This document shows, in pieces, positions 34,657-43,963 of a stretch of DNA of 64,000 nucleotides. Made by a program: the position numbers and the translations under genes. Source of the stretch: Bradyrhizobium sp. 21 (GTDB lineage Bacteria > Pseudomonadota > Alphaproteobacteria > Rhizobiales > Xanthobacteraceae); NCBI RefSeq assembly GCF_023073335.1, contig NZ_JADPJG010000004.1:47238-111237 (forward strand), given 5' to 3'. The first letter of the stretch is position 1; each line of letters begins with the position of its first letter. The notes under the pieces were generated by a model. That model saw nothing but the letters and a program-made list of their open reading frames with translations, was not told the DNA's origin and searched no databases.

Positions 34657-35154
34657 TCACATCACCACCGGCGCATCCGGCAATTCGTTGCGATGCGGTC
34701 CGCCCGGCGGGAAATGCCGCGCCAGCTCCCGCGACACCGCCTCGATGCCGCCGATCACGCCGTGCTCGAACCGGCCAGACCCGAACTCGGCTTCCATCGC
34801 ACGGCAGATGCTCTCCCAACGCTCTCCACCAACCTTCGAATCGATGCCGCGATCGGCGACGATCTCGACGTCGCGGTCGGCGAGCAGGAGATAGATCAGG
34901 ACGCCATTGTTGTGCGCGGTATCCCAGATCCGCAAATGCGAGAACACGTCGATCGCGCGCTCGCGCGCTGGCTGGTTGCGAAAAAGTGACGCGCCGTCGA
35001 GCGCGCCTTCGACCACGAAGCGGATTTGGCCGGAATGACCGGCTTCGCCGCGCCTGATCGCCTGCTCGATGCGGTCGAGCACGCCTTTCGGAAACACCTG
35101 CTTGGCCCGCCAATGGTGCTGGAGCAGATGCCGGGTGATGCGCTTGATGCTCAT
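34657..35154 (-). CDS. TPM-domain protein, short form
   Basis: 165 residues with a TPM fold (AIRRGEAGHSGQIRFVVEG, RERAIDVFSHLRIWDTAHNNGVLIYLLLADRD, IDSKVGGERW) but no signal peptide or membrane helix. It starts three bases after the long TPM gene, so it belongs to the lemA-TPM-TPM operon. TPM domains occur in photosystem II repair and membrane quality-control proteins, some with phosphatase activity. The cytosolic form may act on the inner face while the longer one acts outside (inference). Confidence 0.85.
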   Translation of the reverse strand: MSIKRITRHLLQHHWRAKQVFPKGVLDRIEQAIRRGEAGHSGQIRFVVEGALDGASLFRNQPARERAIDVFSHLRIWDTAHNNGVLIYLLLADRDVEIVADRGIDSKVGGERWESICRAMEAEFGSGRFEHGVIGGIEAVSRELARHFPPGGPHRNELPDAPVVM

Positions 35155-35157
35155 GAC

Positions 35158-36042
35158 CTACCAGCTCCCCGAGGCGCCGCCGCCGCCAAAACTGCCGCCA
35201 CCGCCGCTGAAGCCGCCGCTCGACGACGATCCGCCGCTCCAGCCGCCGGATGAGGAGCCGCTCGACCATGAGCCGCCGCGCGACGATCCCGTGCCCGTCC
35301 CCGTGAACAGATCGGCGATGAAGGTCAGGATCGAGCCGAGCATGGCGACGCCCAATCCGATGACCGCAGAGCCGATCACCAACCAGGCCAGCCCGCCGAC
35401 GACCGCGCCGGTCACCAACGAACCGAGCAGCCGCCCGAATAGGCGCCGCAGGATGCCGCCGATGACCAGCGGGCCGAACAGCACGAAGTAAAAAAGCGGC
35501 TCGATCTCGTTCCAATTGCCGAAATTCACGCTACGCGAGGGCGTCGGCAACGGCTCGCCGTCGATGACGCGGATCATGCGATCGACGCCAGCGACGATGC
35601 CGCCGGCGAAATCGCCGCTCCTGAATTTCGGCGTGATGTCTTCGTCGATGATCCTTCGCGAGGTGACGTCGGTGAGCGCGCCCTCGAGGCCGTAACCGAC
35701 CTCGATGCGCAAATGCCGGTCGTTCTTGGCGACCACCAGGACCGCGCCGTCGTCGATCTTCTTGCGCCCGATCTTCCAGGCCTCCGCGACGCGGATCGAG
35801 AATTGCTCGATCGTCTCCGGATCGGTCGTCGGCACGATCAGGACAGCGACCTGACTACCCTTGCGCGTCTCGAAATCCTGCAGCTTTTGCGACAGCCCGG
35901 CGATGTCGCCGCTGGAGAGCGTGCCGGTCTGATCGACCACGCGGCCGGTCAGCTGGGGTATGGCGACGTCTGCCGAGGCGGGGAATGCTGAGCCAAGCAA
36001 CAGCGAGAATACGACTATCGTGCGCCACAACTTCGCTGTCAT
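35158..36042 (-). CDS. TPM-domain membrane protein with Gly/Ser-rich tail (YgcG family)
   Basis: 294 residues from the ATG at 36042: a signal peptide (MTAKLWRTIVVFSLLLGSAF), a periplasmic TPM domain (LTGRVVDQTGTLSSGDIAGL to IDDGAVLVVAKNDRHLRIEVGYGLEGALTD), two or three hydrophobic segments and a tail rich in Gly, Ser and Trp. Such tails are typical of the YgcG group. The ATG lies at the inner end of a dispersed repeat and is preceded by the repeat's hairpin rather than a ribosome-binding site. The frame is open to 36168 through the repeat, but that part is not credible protein. LemA is encoded upstream. Confidence 0.85.
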   Translation of the reverse strand: MTAKLWRTIVVFSLLLGSAFPASADVAIPQLTGRVVDQTGTLSSGDIAGLSQKLQDFETRKGSQVAVLIVPTTDPETIEQFSIRVAEAWKIGRKKIDDGAVLVVAKNDRHLRIEVGYGLEGALTDVTSRRIIDEDITPKFRSGDFAGGIVAGVDRMIRVIDGEPLPTPSRSVNFGNWNEIEPLFYFVLFGPLVIGGILRRLFGRLLGSLVTGAVVGGLAWLVIGSAVIGLGVAMLGSILTFIADLFTGTGTGSSRGGSWSSGSSSGGWSGGSSSSGGFSGGGGSFGGGGASGSW

Positions 36043-36138
36043 CGCCCGGCTCGACCGGGCGATCCAGTATTCCAGAGACGACAGCGGGATACGGTGATGC
36101 CGCGGCGTACTGGATTCCCCGCTATCGCGGGGAATGCC
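36037..36138. repeat. Dispersed palindromic repeat, family B copy 3, inside an operon
   Basis: Begins TGTCATCGCCCGGC and ends near CGCGGGGAATGCCGG, with inner ATCCAGTATTCC and TACTGGATTCCCC. It sits between lemA and the long TPM gene, and its edge supplies the TPM ATG on the minus strand. Confidence 0.85.
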
Positions 36139-36180
36139 GGCGGTGGGTGGGGCGAAACGCATGCGCAAGACGGTGCGCGC

Positions 36181-36792
36181 TTACTTCGACGGCGCTGGCG
36201 CGGGGTTGAAATCGACCTTCGGTGCGGTCGAGATCTCCTTCTCGTTCGCGACCGAGAAGTTCGGCTTCTCCTTGTAGCCGAACATCATCGCGGTAACGTT
36301 GCTCGGGAACGAGCGGATGGTGACGTTATAGTCCTGCACCGCCTTGATGTAGCGGTTGCGCGCCACCGTGATCCGGTTTTCGGTGCCTTCGAGCTGTGAC
36401 ATCAAATCCTTGAACAGCGCATCCGACTTGAGCTGCGGGTAATTCTCGGTGACCACGAGCAGCCGCGACAGCGCGCTGGAGAGCTCGCCCTGGGCGGCCT
36501 GGAACTTTTGGAACGTGGCGGGATCATTCAACACCTCGGGCGTCGCCTGGATGCTGCCGACCTTGGCGCGGGCATTAGTGACGCCAAGCAGCACGTCCTT
36601 CTCCTGCTGCGCAAAACCTTTCACCGAGTTGACGAGGTTGGGCACGAGATCGGCGCGGCGCTGATACTGGTTCACGACCTCGGACCAGTTGGCCTTGATC
36701 TGCTCGTCCTCGCTCTGGATCGCGTTATAGCCGCAATTGGTGAGGCTCAACGAGGCCAGCGCCGCCAGCACGGTCAGGATCTTGCGCATCAA
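36181..36792 (-). CDS. lemA: LemA family lipoprotein
   Basis: 203 residues. The N-terminus MRKILTVLAALASLSLTNC ends in a lipobox cysteine. The LemA body follows: NWSEVVNQYQRRADLVPNLV, then NARAKVGSIQ and the QAAQGELSSALSRLLVVTENYPQLKS segment, and a C-terminal YNVTIRSFPSN motif. LemA proteins are helical and are almost always next to TPM (YgcG) genes, as here, with roles in envelope maintenance not well defined. A family B repeat separates it from the next gene of the operon. Confidence 0.92.
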   Translation of the reverse strand: MMRKILTVLAALASLSLTNCGYNAIQSEDEQIKANWSEVVNQYQRRADLVPNLVNSVKGFAQQEKDVLLGVTNARAKVGSIQATPEVLNDPATFQKFQAAQGELSSALSRLLVVTENYPQLKSDALFKDLMSQLEGTENRITVARNRYIKAVQDYNVTIRSFPSNVTAMMFGYKEKPNFSVANEKEISTAPKVDFNPAPAPSK

Positions 36793-36973
36793 ATTTCTCC
36801 CGGTGGAATCGGGCGCAAGCTACCAGATTGCGCGCGCGAGATGCCAGACATCTTGCGTCCCAGCCGTGGCCTGTGAAAAGCAGCCGATGTACGCAAGCCT
36901 CTTGCTTAATCCCGGCTGTAATAGTCAACTTGAGGGAACAATAATGCCAGGTCGGGAACGCCAGGGGAACGCG

Positions 36974-37828
36974 ATGAGCTCGTTCGAGACCATCCTCGTG
37001 GAGAGGCCGGAGCCGGCGATTGTCCGGGTCGTGATGAACCGGCCCGACGCGCGCAACGCGCAGAACCTGCAAATGACCTACGATCTCAACGCCGCCTTCG
37101 ATCAGGCGGTGCAGGACGACGCGGTCAAGGTGATCATTCTCGCCGGCAATGGTCCGCACTTCTCCTCAGGCCATGACCTGCGACCCGGCAGCAAGAATGA
37201 AGCGGGCGTGGATTTTCCGCCGATCGGAAATTGGGGCGGCTTCGCCGAAGCAAACGCTCATGGCCGCTACGCGCGCGAGCAGGAGATCTATCTCCAGATC
37301 ACGCGGCGCTGGCGCAACCTCGCCAAGCCGACCATTGCAGAGGTGCACGGCAAGTGCATCGCCGGCGGGCTGATGCTGGCCTGGGCCTGCGATCTCATCA
37401 TCGCCAGCGACGATGCGCAGTTCTGCGATCCCGTGGTCACCATGGGTGTCTGCGGCGTCGAATGGTTCGTGCATCCCTGGGAGCTCGGCCCGCGCAAGGC
37501 CAAGGAATTTCTGTTCACGGCCGATAGCTGGAGCGCGCAGGAGGCGCATCAACTCGGGATGGTCAACCGGGTCGTGCCGCGCGCAGAGCTGTCATCCGCC
37601 GTGCTGGCGCTGGCGCGCAAAATCGCGTCAAAACCGTCCTTTGCGCTGAAGCTGACCAAGGAGGCGGTGAATCGTTCGGTCGACGTCATGGGCCAGCCGG
37701 CCGCGATCGACCAGGCCTTTGCGCTGCATCAGCTCTGTCACGCGCATAATCTTCAGGAGTTCGGCATGATCGTCGATCCATCCGGCCTGCATCCCTCCGT
37801 GCGCAAGCCGCCTGCGGCCGCGGAGTAG
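36974..37828 (+). CDS. Crotonase-superfamily protein lacking the hydratase glutamates
   Basis: 284 residues from the ATG at 36974 (site CAGGGGAAC upstream). The crotonase fold is clear: VVMNRPDARNAQ, LAGNGPHFSSGHDL for the first oxyanion-hole strand, HGKCIAGGLMLAWACDLI for the second, and the C-terminal ALKLTKEAVN helix. The two catalytic Glu of enoyl-CoA hydratase (rat 144 and 164) are replaced by Met134 and Val154, so a normal hydratase reaction is unlikely. Insertions at 68-100 also differ from hydratases. It is followed after five bases by an acyl-CoA dehydrogenase pair and probably handles the same acyl-CoA as an isomerase, hydrolase or lyase. Confidence 0.85.
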   Translation: MSSFETILVERPEPAIVRVVMNRPDARNAQNLQMTYDLNAAFDQAVQDDAVKVIILAGNGPHFSSGHDLRPGSKNEAGVDFPPIGNWGGFAEANAHGRYAREQEIYLQITRRWRNLAKPTIAEVHGKCIAGGLMLAWACDLIIASDDAQFCDPVVTMGVCGVEWFVHPWELGPRKAKEFLFTADSWSAQEAHQLGMVNRVVPRAELSSAVLALARKIASKPSFALKLTKEAVNRSVDVMGQPAAIDQAFALHQLCHAHNLQEFGMIVDPSGLHPSVRKPPAAAE

Positions 37829-37833
37829 ACGCG

Positions 37834-38982
37834 ATGGATCTCAATCCCAGTGACGAGCAACGCCTGCTGCGCGAAAGCGCGGAGCGCTTCGTGGCCGGAA
37901 GCTACGATGCCGATCACCGCCGCAAGTTGGCGAACGACCCTCTCGGCTTCAGCCCGGCGGTCTGGAAGCAGTTCGCCGAGCTCGGCTGGCTGGCGTTGCC
38001 GATCGCGGAAGAGTTCGGCGGGCTCGGCGGCGGCGCGGTCGAGATCGGCATTTTGATGGAAGCCTTTGGCCGCGGGCTGGTGTCGGAGCCGTATATCGCG
38101 ACGGTCGTGCTCGGGGCTGCGTTGATCGAGAAATGCGGCAGCGCGCCGCAAAAGCAGGCGAGACTGCCGAAGGTCGCGGACGGATCGCTCAAACTCGCGT
38201 TTGCGCATTCCGAGCGCGCGGCGCGGTTCGATCTCGCCAAGGTCGCGACCGTCGCCCACAAGACGGCGCAGGGCTGGCGCCTTGCCGGCAGCAAGATCGC
38301 GGTCCTCGACGGCCATGCTGCCGACGAGATCATCGTCTCCGCCCATATCCATGATCATCAGGGACCGTCGGGACGGATCGGCCTGTTCCTGGTGCCGGCG
38401 AAAACGCCGGGCGTTGCCGTCAACGACCATGAGCGCCTCGGCGGCGGGCGCGCCTGCAACATCGAGCTGTCCGATGTGCAACTGCCGGAGGATGCCCTCC
38501 TCGGGGACCGCAGCGATGCGCTGCCGGCGATCGCATGGGCCGTCGACCGCGCCATGGCCGCGCTCGGCGCGGAGGCCGTCGGCATCATGCAAGTGCTCCT
38601 GGACACCACGCTGGAATACACCAAAGTCCGAAAGCAGTTCGGCCGGCCGCTCTCGGCCAACCAGGTGATCCGCCACCGCCTCGCCGACATGGCGATGCAG
38701 GTCGACGAGGCGCGCTCGATGGCGCTGCGCGCGGCGCTGAAGGTCGATGCGGAGCCGGTCGAGCGCGCACGGGCCGCCTCAGGGGCGAAGGCGAAGATCG
38801 GCAGATGCGCGCGCTTCGTCGGCGAGCAGTCGATCCAGCTTCACGGCGGCATGGGCGTCACCGAGGAGCTCGAGGTCGGCGCCTATTTCAAGCGGCTGGT
38901 CGCCTTCGACACGCTCTTCGGCGGCAGCGCGCACCATTATGGCCGTCACGCCCAGCTCGGCCGCACCGCCGTGCCGGCCTGA
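37834..38982 (+). CDS. Acyl-CoA dehydrogenase, small/second subunit type
   Basis: 382 residues with the acyl-CoA dehydrogenase fold (LADMAMQVDEARSMALRAAL, QLHGGMGVTEELEVGAYFKRL). It lacks a catalytic glutamate at both known positions: the C-terminal site reads LFGGSAHH, and the alternative site reads AVDRAMA with Asp. It also lacks a strong TEPGSGSD box (AHSERAARFD instead). These are traits of the non-catalytic subunit in two-gene alpha2-beta2 acyl-CoA dehydrogenases such as PimCD of pimelate breakdown. The partner follows after 12 bases. Confidence 0.85.
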   Translation: MDLNPSDEQRLLRESAERFVAGSYDADHRRKLANDPLGFSPAVWKQFAELGWLALPIAEEFGGLGGGAVEIGILMEAFGRGLVSEPYIATVVLGAALIEKCGSAPQKQARLPKVADGSLKLAFAHSERAARFDLAKVATVAHKTAQGWRLAGSKIAVLDGHAADEIIVSAHIHDHQGPSGRIGLFLVPAKTPGVAVNDHERLGGGRACNIELSDVQLPEDALLGDRSDALPAIAWAVDRAMAALGAEAVGIMQVLLDTTLEYTKVRKQFGRPLSANQVIRHRLADMAMQVDEARSMALRAALKVDAEPVERARAASGAKAKIGRCARFVGEQSIQLHGGMGVTEELEVGAYFKRLVAFDTLFGGSAHHYGRHAQLGRTAVPA

Positions 38983-38994
38983 CAAGGAGGCATC

Positions 38995-40191
38995 ATGGAT
39001 CTGTCGTTCACCACCGCGGAGCGCGCCTTTCAGGACGAGGTGCGCAGCTTCATTGCCAAAAATCTCACCGAGGAGATGAAGCGCGCGACCGCGCTGACGC
39101 CCTCGGTATTCTCGGACCCCGATATCGGCATGGCTTGGCAGCGCACCCTGCACAAGCAGGGCTGGGGCGCGCCGGGCTGGCCGATCGAACATGGCGGGCC
39201 GGACTGGACGCCGGCGCAGCGCTGGATCTTCGAGACGGAATCCGCGCGCGCCGGTGTACCGAACGTCAACGTGATGGGCGTGAAGATGGTCGGCCCCGTC
39301 ATTATCGGCTTCGGCAGCCCCGAGCAGAAGAATTTTTACCTGCCACGCATTCTCTCCGGCGAGGATTATTGGTGCCAGGGCTATTCCGAGCCGGGCTCCG
39401 GATCCGACCTCTCCTCGCTGAAGACGCGCGCGGTGCGCGATGGCGACGACTACATCATCAACGGCACCAAGATCTGGACCACGCATGCCCATCACGCCAA
39501 CCGCATGTTCGCGCTGGTGCGCACCAGCGACGGCCCGCGCCAGCAGGATGGCATCAGTTTTGTCCTGATCGACATGAAGACGCCGGGCATCACGACGCGC
39601 CCGATTCTCACCATTGGCGGCGACCACGAGGTCAACCAGGTCTTCTTCGACGATGTACGCGTGCCCGTCGCCAACCGCGTCGGCGAGGAAGGCAAGGGCT
39701 GGACCTACGGCAAATATCTGCTCGAGTTCGAGCGCGGCTCCGGCATTGCGTCGGCAAAGCTGCGCGAGGGACTGAAGGCGATCGCGGAGCTCGCCGAGTC
39801 CGACCTGACGGGACGCGCGATCGACAGTCCCGATATTGCGACACGCATCTCGGAGGTCGAGGTCGATATCGACGCATTGGAAATGACCGAGCTGCGCTTG
39901 CTCTCGGCGTTGCAGACCGGACAAAATCCCGGTGCAGTGTCGTCGATCCTGAAGCTGCGCAACAGCGAGATCCGGCAAGCCGTGACGCGGTTAGGCGTCG
40001 ACGTCATCGGTCACGACGCGCTCGCGGTCGAGCCGATGCGCCCGCTCTACAAGCTCAACCACGCGCCGGCGCTGCCGGAGGAGATGCTGACAATGGTGCC
40101 GGAATATCTCAACGGCCGGGCGTATACGATCTTCGGCGGCACCTCGGAGATCCAGCGCGATATCATTGCGAAGATGATGCTGGGGATTTAG
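38995..40191 (+). CDS. Acyl-CoA dehydrogenase, large/catalytic subunit type (PimC-like)
   Basis: 398 residues, preceded by AAGGAGG. It has the FAD-binding SEPGSGSDLSSLKT, a KIWTTHAHHANRMFALVR strand and the C-terminal FGGTSEIQRDIIAKMML. The usual Glu of the C-terminal YEGT motif is Gly, but a Glu is present in LLEFERGSG at the isovaleryl-type position, so this subunit probably carries the base. Sequence and gene order resemble PimC with PimD, which oxidise dicarboxyl-CoAs; the substrate here is inferred. Electrons would pass to ETF. A family A repeat follows. Confidence 0.87.
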   Translation: MDLSFTTAERAFQDEVRSFIAKNLTEEMKRATALTPSVFSDPDIGMAWQRTLHKQGWGAPGWPIEHGGPDWTPAQRWIFETESARAGVPNVNVMGVKMVGPVIIGFGSPEQKNFYLPRILSGEDYWCQGYSEPGSGSDLSSLKTRAVRDGDDYIINGTKIWTTHAHHANRMFALVRTSDGPRQQDGISFVLIDMKTPGITTRPILTIGGDHEVNQVFFDDVRVPVANRVGEEGKGWTYGKYLLEFERGSGIASAKLREGLKAIAELAESDLTGRAIDSPDIATRISEVEVDIDALEMTELRLLSALQTGQNPGAVSSILKLRNSEIRQAVTRLGVDVIGHDALAVEPMRPLYKLNHAPALPEEMLTMVPEYLNGRAYTIFGGTSEIQRDIIAKMMLGI

Positions 40192-40214
40192 CCTGAGCTG
40201 CGCAACACTCCGCC

Positions 40215-40334
40215 GTCGTCCCGGCGCAGGCCGGGACCCATAACCCCAGGGAGGCGTGTGGCGCGAGCTGCTAACCACGAGCCTTCGCCAAACTCCGCTG
40301 GGAGGCTATGGGTCCCGGCCTGCGCCGGGACGAC
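40215..40334. repeat. Dispersed palindromic repeat, family A copy 5
   Basis: Ends GTCGTCCCGGCGCAGGCCGG and CCGGCCTGCGCCGGGACGAC; inner ACCCATAACCCCAGGGAGG and GGGAGGCTATGGGTC. It lies between convergent genes. A compensated A-to-C/T-to-G change in both arms shows selection or gene conversion keeping the arms complementary. Confidence 0.9.
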
Positions 40335-40368
40335 GAGTTGAGATTGGCGCTGCAGCCGGTGCAATAAG

Positions 40369-42693
40369 CTATTCGCCCACCTTCGCGTCCCGGATCGCCT
40401 GCCAGATCTTCTGCGGCGTCAGCGGCGTGTTGAGCTGGGTGATGCCGAGCTCGGCGAGCGCGTCCATCACGCCGTTGGTGACGCAAGGGGGGCCGCCGAT
40501 GGCGCCGGATTCGCCGCAGCCCTTGGCGCCGAGCGGATTGGTGCGGCAGGGCGCGGAATCGTCCAGCGTCACCACGATCGGCGGAACGTCGTCGGCGCGC
40601 GGGATGCAGTAGTCCTGATAGCTCGCGGTGAGGAGCTGGCCATCCTCATCGTATGACACGCCTTCATATAGCGCCTGGCCGATGCCCTGCGCGACACCGC
40701 CATGGATCTGCCCCGTCACCAGCATCGGATTGACGGCGACGCCGACATCGTCGACGGTGGTGTAGCGCACGACCTTGGAGACGCCGGTCTCCGGATCGAT
40801 CTCGACCTCGCAGATATGCGTGCCGTTCGGCCAGCTCGGCCCGTCGACCTCGCCTTCGGAATCGACGCTGAGTTTTGCGCCGCCTTCCTTCTCGGCAAGA
40901 TCGAACAGGCTGATGCGGCGGTCGGTGCCGACCACGGTGAGCATGCCGCCTTGATACTCGATGTCCTCCACCGAGGTCTCCAGCACGTTCGCGGCCTTCT
41001 CGCGCGCCTTCTGGATCAGATCGTTGGAGGAGACCGCGACCGCCGTGCCGCCGACGAACAGCGAACGCGAGCCGACGCTGCCGAAGCCGGTCGCCAAGTC
41101 GGTGTCGCCCTGGACCACGTCGATCTTGTCCATGGGGATACCGAGCGAGTCGGAGATCATCTGGGTGTAGGTGGTCTGCAACCCCTGCCCCATCGCCATG
41201 GTGCCGGAATGCAGGATAACGCGGCCCTGCGAGGTCGCGTGCAGGCTGACTTTCTCGGTATGGGCGCGGCCGCCGGTCCATTCGATGTAGGAGGTGAGCC
41301 CGCGGCCGTAGAGCAGGCCCTTCTTCTTCGCGGCCTTCTTGCGCGCGGCAAAACCGTCCCAGTCGGCAAGCTTGACGGCGCGATCGAGCATGTGCGCGAA
41401 GGCGCCGGAATCGTAAACCTGCCCGGCTGCGTTGGTGTAGGGCAGCTGCGCCGGCTTGATGTAGTTCGCCTTGCGGATCGCGCGCGGATCCATGCCGATT
41501 TTTCGCGCGGCGGCGTCGAACAGGCGCTCGACGATGAAGACCGCCTCGGGACGCCCCGCGCCGCGATAGGCCCCGACCGGCGCGGTGTGGGTCATCACCG
41601 ACTTCACCTCGAAATGCACCAGCGGCAAATCATAGACACCGGTCTGGACGAACGGTCCGAGCACCAGCGGGATGATGTTCGCCGCACCCGAGGAGTAGGC
41701 ACCGGTGCAGCCGATCGACTTGACGCGATAGGCCAGCACCTTGCCCTTCTCGTCGAGCGCGAACGAGGCCGTCGAGGTCAGATCGCGGCCGTGGGTGCCG
41801 CCGACGAATTCGTCGGTGCGGTCGCCGCGCCAGCGGATTTTCTTGCCCAGCTTGGTCGCGGCATAAGCGACGATGCCGTCCTCCGGATAGAGGTTGGTCT
41901 TCTGGCCAAAGCCGCCGCCGATGTCGCCGACCAGCACGCGCACGCTGTCCTTGGGGCGCTTGAGCACGGCTTCCGCCAGCACGTCGCGGGTCGAAGCCGG
42001 CGTCTGCGACTGCACATGCAGGAGGAGCCGCCCGGACGTCTTGTCGATCTCGGCGATGGTCGAGCGCGGCTCCATGGCCGACGGCACCAGGCGCTGGCTG
42101 ACGAGATCGAGCTCGACGGTATGCGCCGCCCTGGCAAAAGCCTCGTCGACCTTGGCCGCATCGCCATAGCTCATGGCGCCGACGATGTTGTCGGGCGCCT
42201 CGGGCCACACCAATGGCGCACCGGGCTTGACGGCCTCGACGGGATCGACCACCGCGGGCTGCACGTCGTATTCGACCACGATCGCTTCGGCTGCGCTCTG
42301 CGCGTCAGTGCGCGAGGAGGCGACCACGGCGACCACGGCCTCGCCGGCGTAGCGCACGATTTCATGGGCGAGCAGGCGGCGCGGCGGCACCGTCATCGGC
42401 TTGCCGTCGGGGCGCTTGAAGATGCTCAGCGTCGGGATGGTGCCGATATCGTCCTTGACGAGATCAGCACCGGTATAGATCGCGGTGACGCCGGGCATCG
42501 CGGCGGCGGCGCCGGTGTCGATCGAGACGATCTTCGCGTGGGCATGCGGCGAGCGCAGCAGGTACAACCACAGCGCGCCCTCCTCCGGCTTGTCGTCGAT
42601 GAACTGTCCCTTCCCGGTGAGCAGCCTGAGGTCTTCCAAACGCTTGACGGGCTGCCCCGCTCCGAAACGCAAATTGCCGGGAAGAATGTTCAT
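40369..42693 (-). CDS. Molybdenum hydroxylase large subunit, form II CoxL-like
   Basis: 774 residues from the ATG at 42693 ([21 protein letters not shown]). It belongs to the xanthine dehydrogenase family: [15 protein letters not shown], then the active-site loop AYRGAGRPE, which marks form II, unlike the AYxCSFR loop of true CO dehydrogenases, and the catalytic Glu in [10 protein letters not shown] near the C-terminus. Such enzymes hydroxylate aldehydes or N-heterocycles and need a small 2Fe-2S and a medium FAD subunit. Neither is adjacent, so partners must lie elsewhere. The frame is open to 42747, but the shorter start is usual. A DHDPS-family gene lies upstream on the same strand. Confidence 0.9.
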   Translation of the reverse strand: MNILPGNLRFGAGQPVKRLEDLRLLTGKGQFIDDKPEEGALWLYLLRSPHAHAKIVSIDTGAAAAMPGVTAIYTGADLVKDDIGTIPTLSIFKRPDGKPMTVPPRRLLAHEIVRYAGEAVVAVVASSRTDAQSAAEAIVVEYDVQPAVVDPVEAVKPGAPLVWPEAPDNIVGAMSYGDAAKVDEAFARAAHTVELDLVSQRLVPSAMEPRSTIAEIDKTSGRLLLHVQSQTPASTRDVLAEAVLKRPKDSVRVLVGDIGGGFGQKTNLYPEDGIVAYAATKLGKKIRWRGDRTDEFVGGTHGRDLTSTASFALDEKGKVLAYRVKSIGCTGAYSSGAANIIPLVLGPFVQTGVYDLPLVHFEVKSVMTHTAPVGAYRGAGRPEAVFIVERLFDAAARKIGMDPRAIRKANYIKPAQLPYTNAAGQVYDSGAFAHMLDRAVKLADWDGFAARKKAAKKKGLLYGRGLTSYIEWTGGRAHTEKVSLHATSQGRVILHSGTMAMGQGLQTTYTQMISDSLGIPMDKIDVVQGDTDLATGFGSVGSRSLFVGGTAVAVSSNDLIQKAREKAANVLETSVEDIEYQGGMLTVVGTDRRISLFDLAEKEGGAKLSVDSEGEVDGPSWPNGTHICEVEIDPETGVSKVVRYTTVDDVGVAVNPMLVTGQIHGGVAQGIGQALYEGVSYDEDGQLLTASYQDYCIPRADDVPPIVVTLDDSAPCRTNPLGAKGCGESGAIGGPPCVTNGVMDALAELGITQLNTPLTPQKIWQAIRDAKVGE

Positions 42694-42807
42694 TCCGTGG
42701 GTCCCTTGATCTCTCAAATGCGGCCGCCTTTTAGCGGATCGAGGCATGCGAGACCAGCCGCGGTTTTGGGCGGCATATCCACGATTTCATCATGCCGGGT
42801 ATGGCGC

Positions 42808-43683
42808 CTAGCCAAGCTCCCGCAAGGCCGCTTCCACGACTTTGCGCGCATCAGCGGTGAGCGCGGCCTGCGGCGGGACGGGGTCGCCGACCTCGTAGCC
42901 CTGGATGGCCAAGCCGGCCTTGATGCAGGCGGCGAGGTTGAAGCGGGCAAAGGCTTCGTTGATGCGCCACAGCCTGCGCTGCAGCGCCATGGCTTCGTCC
43001 CAGCGGCCGGCCTTGCAGAGATCGTAGAGCGCCACACTCTGGCGCGGGATGATGCAGGCAGGGCCCGCCATCCAGCCGAGCCCGCCGATCAGCATCACGG
43101 CGGCCGGGATGTGGGCGGAGGCCGAGAACACCCGCAAGGCATCGCCGCAGCGGTTCATGATCGAGAGCAGCCGGCCGGTATTGGTCGAGGCGTCCTTGAT
43201 GTAGCCGATGCGCGGATGTTCGGCGAGACGCGCGATGACATCGAGCGTGAGATCGGAGCGCTGGAATTGCGGATTGGTGTAGATGACGACGGGGATGTCC
43301 ACGGCATCCGCGATGCTGCGGAAATAGGATTCGACCTGGGCATCGGCGAGCGGGAAATAGGCTTCCAGGATCGCCAGAATGCCGTCGGCCCCGAGCTTCT
43401 GATACGCTTTCGCCTGCGCCATTGCGTCCGCCGTCGAGGTCGAGGCGACGCCCGCGATAACAGGCACACGTCCCTTCGCCGCCTCGATCGTGGTCTGCAC
43501 GATCGCGGTACGTTGCGCAGCGTTGAGATAGGCGAACTCGCCGGTTGAGCCGAGCGGCGTCAGCCCGTGCACCCCGGCACCGATCAGATCGTCACAGAGC
43601 TTTGCAAGCACCTTCGTGCGCACCGCACCGTCGGCATCGACGGGCGAGACGAGATAAGGGAAGACGCCGCGAAAATCGGACAT
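42808..43683 (-). CDS. Dihydrodipicolinate synthase family aldolase/lyase
   Basis: 291 residues from the ATG at 43683 ([19 protein letters not shown]). Barrel landmarks are the [12 protein letters not shown] loop with GSTGE, the catalytic Tyr135 in VVIYTNPQF and the Schiff-base Lys163 in GYIKDAST. The family splits or joins pyruvate-type carbons; DapA itself normally has NVPxRT in place of TNPQFQ, so this is more likely a catabolic lyase (for example of a sugar acid or hydroxy-oxo acid). It may be cotranscribed with the CoxL-like gene 114 bases downstream. The frame extends to 43833 without support. Confidence 0.87.
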   Translation of the reverse strand: MSDFRGVFPYLVSPVDADGAVRTKVLAKLCDDLIGAGVHGLTPLGSTGEFAYLNAAQRTAIVQTTIEAAKGRVPVIAGVASTSTADAMAQAKAYQKLGADGILAILEAYFPLADAQVESYFRSIADAVDIPVVIYTNPQFQRSDLTLDVIARLAEHPRIGYIKDASTNTGRLLSIMNRCGDALRVFSASAHIPAAVMLIGGLGWMAGPACIIPRQSVALYDLCKAGRWDEAMALQRRLWRINEAFARFNLAACIKAGLAIQGYEVGDPVPPQAALTADARKVVEAALRELG

Positions 43684-43869
43684 TGCAGGGAGTGTTCCGA
43701 AAGGTCGGGCGCCGCGCGCACCGTGATCGGTGCTAACACGCGGAAATATCGCCAGCAAGTTGCGCATTGACGACGTCTGATGGACGCCGCGCAGCCGGGT
43801 GTCGCGGGAATGCGCTGAAGTCCTCGCCCACAATCAAAAATATTTGACACGATGATATACATCCTTCCG

Positions 43870-43887
43870 GTGTGAACGGCTTCACAC
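43870..43887. promoter_or_regulatory. 18-base palindrome upstream of the 91-residue gene
   Basis: GTGTGAACGGCTTCACAC: perfect 7-base arms and a four-base spacer, 76 bases before the ATG at 43964 and 187 bases before the divergent lyase start. A TTGACA (43844-43849) lies just upstream. Candidate operator for an unknown regulator. Confidence 0.5.
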
Positions 43888-43963
43888 GGGGCTTTGCCAT
43901 GCGGGTCTAGCGTCGCGACGCTGCGAAAGCGAGCGCAGCGATCTCTTAGCGAGGAGACAGGCT

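Noticed and set aside
40702..43548. A 948-codon open frame on the plus strand
   Set aside because: It is antisense to the CoxL-like and DHDPS-family genes; low-complexity Arg/Asp/Gly-rich translation with no motif.
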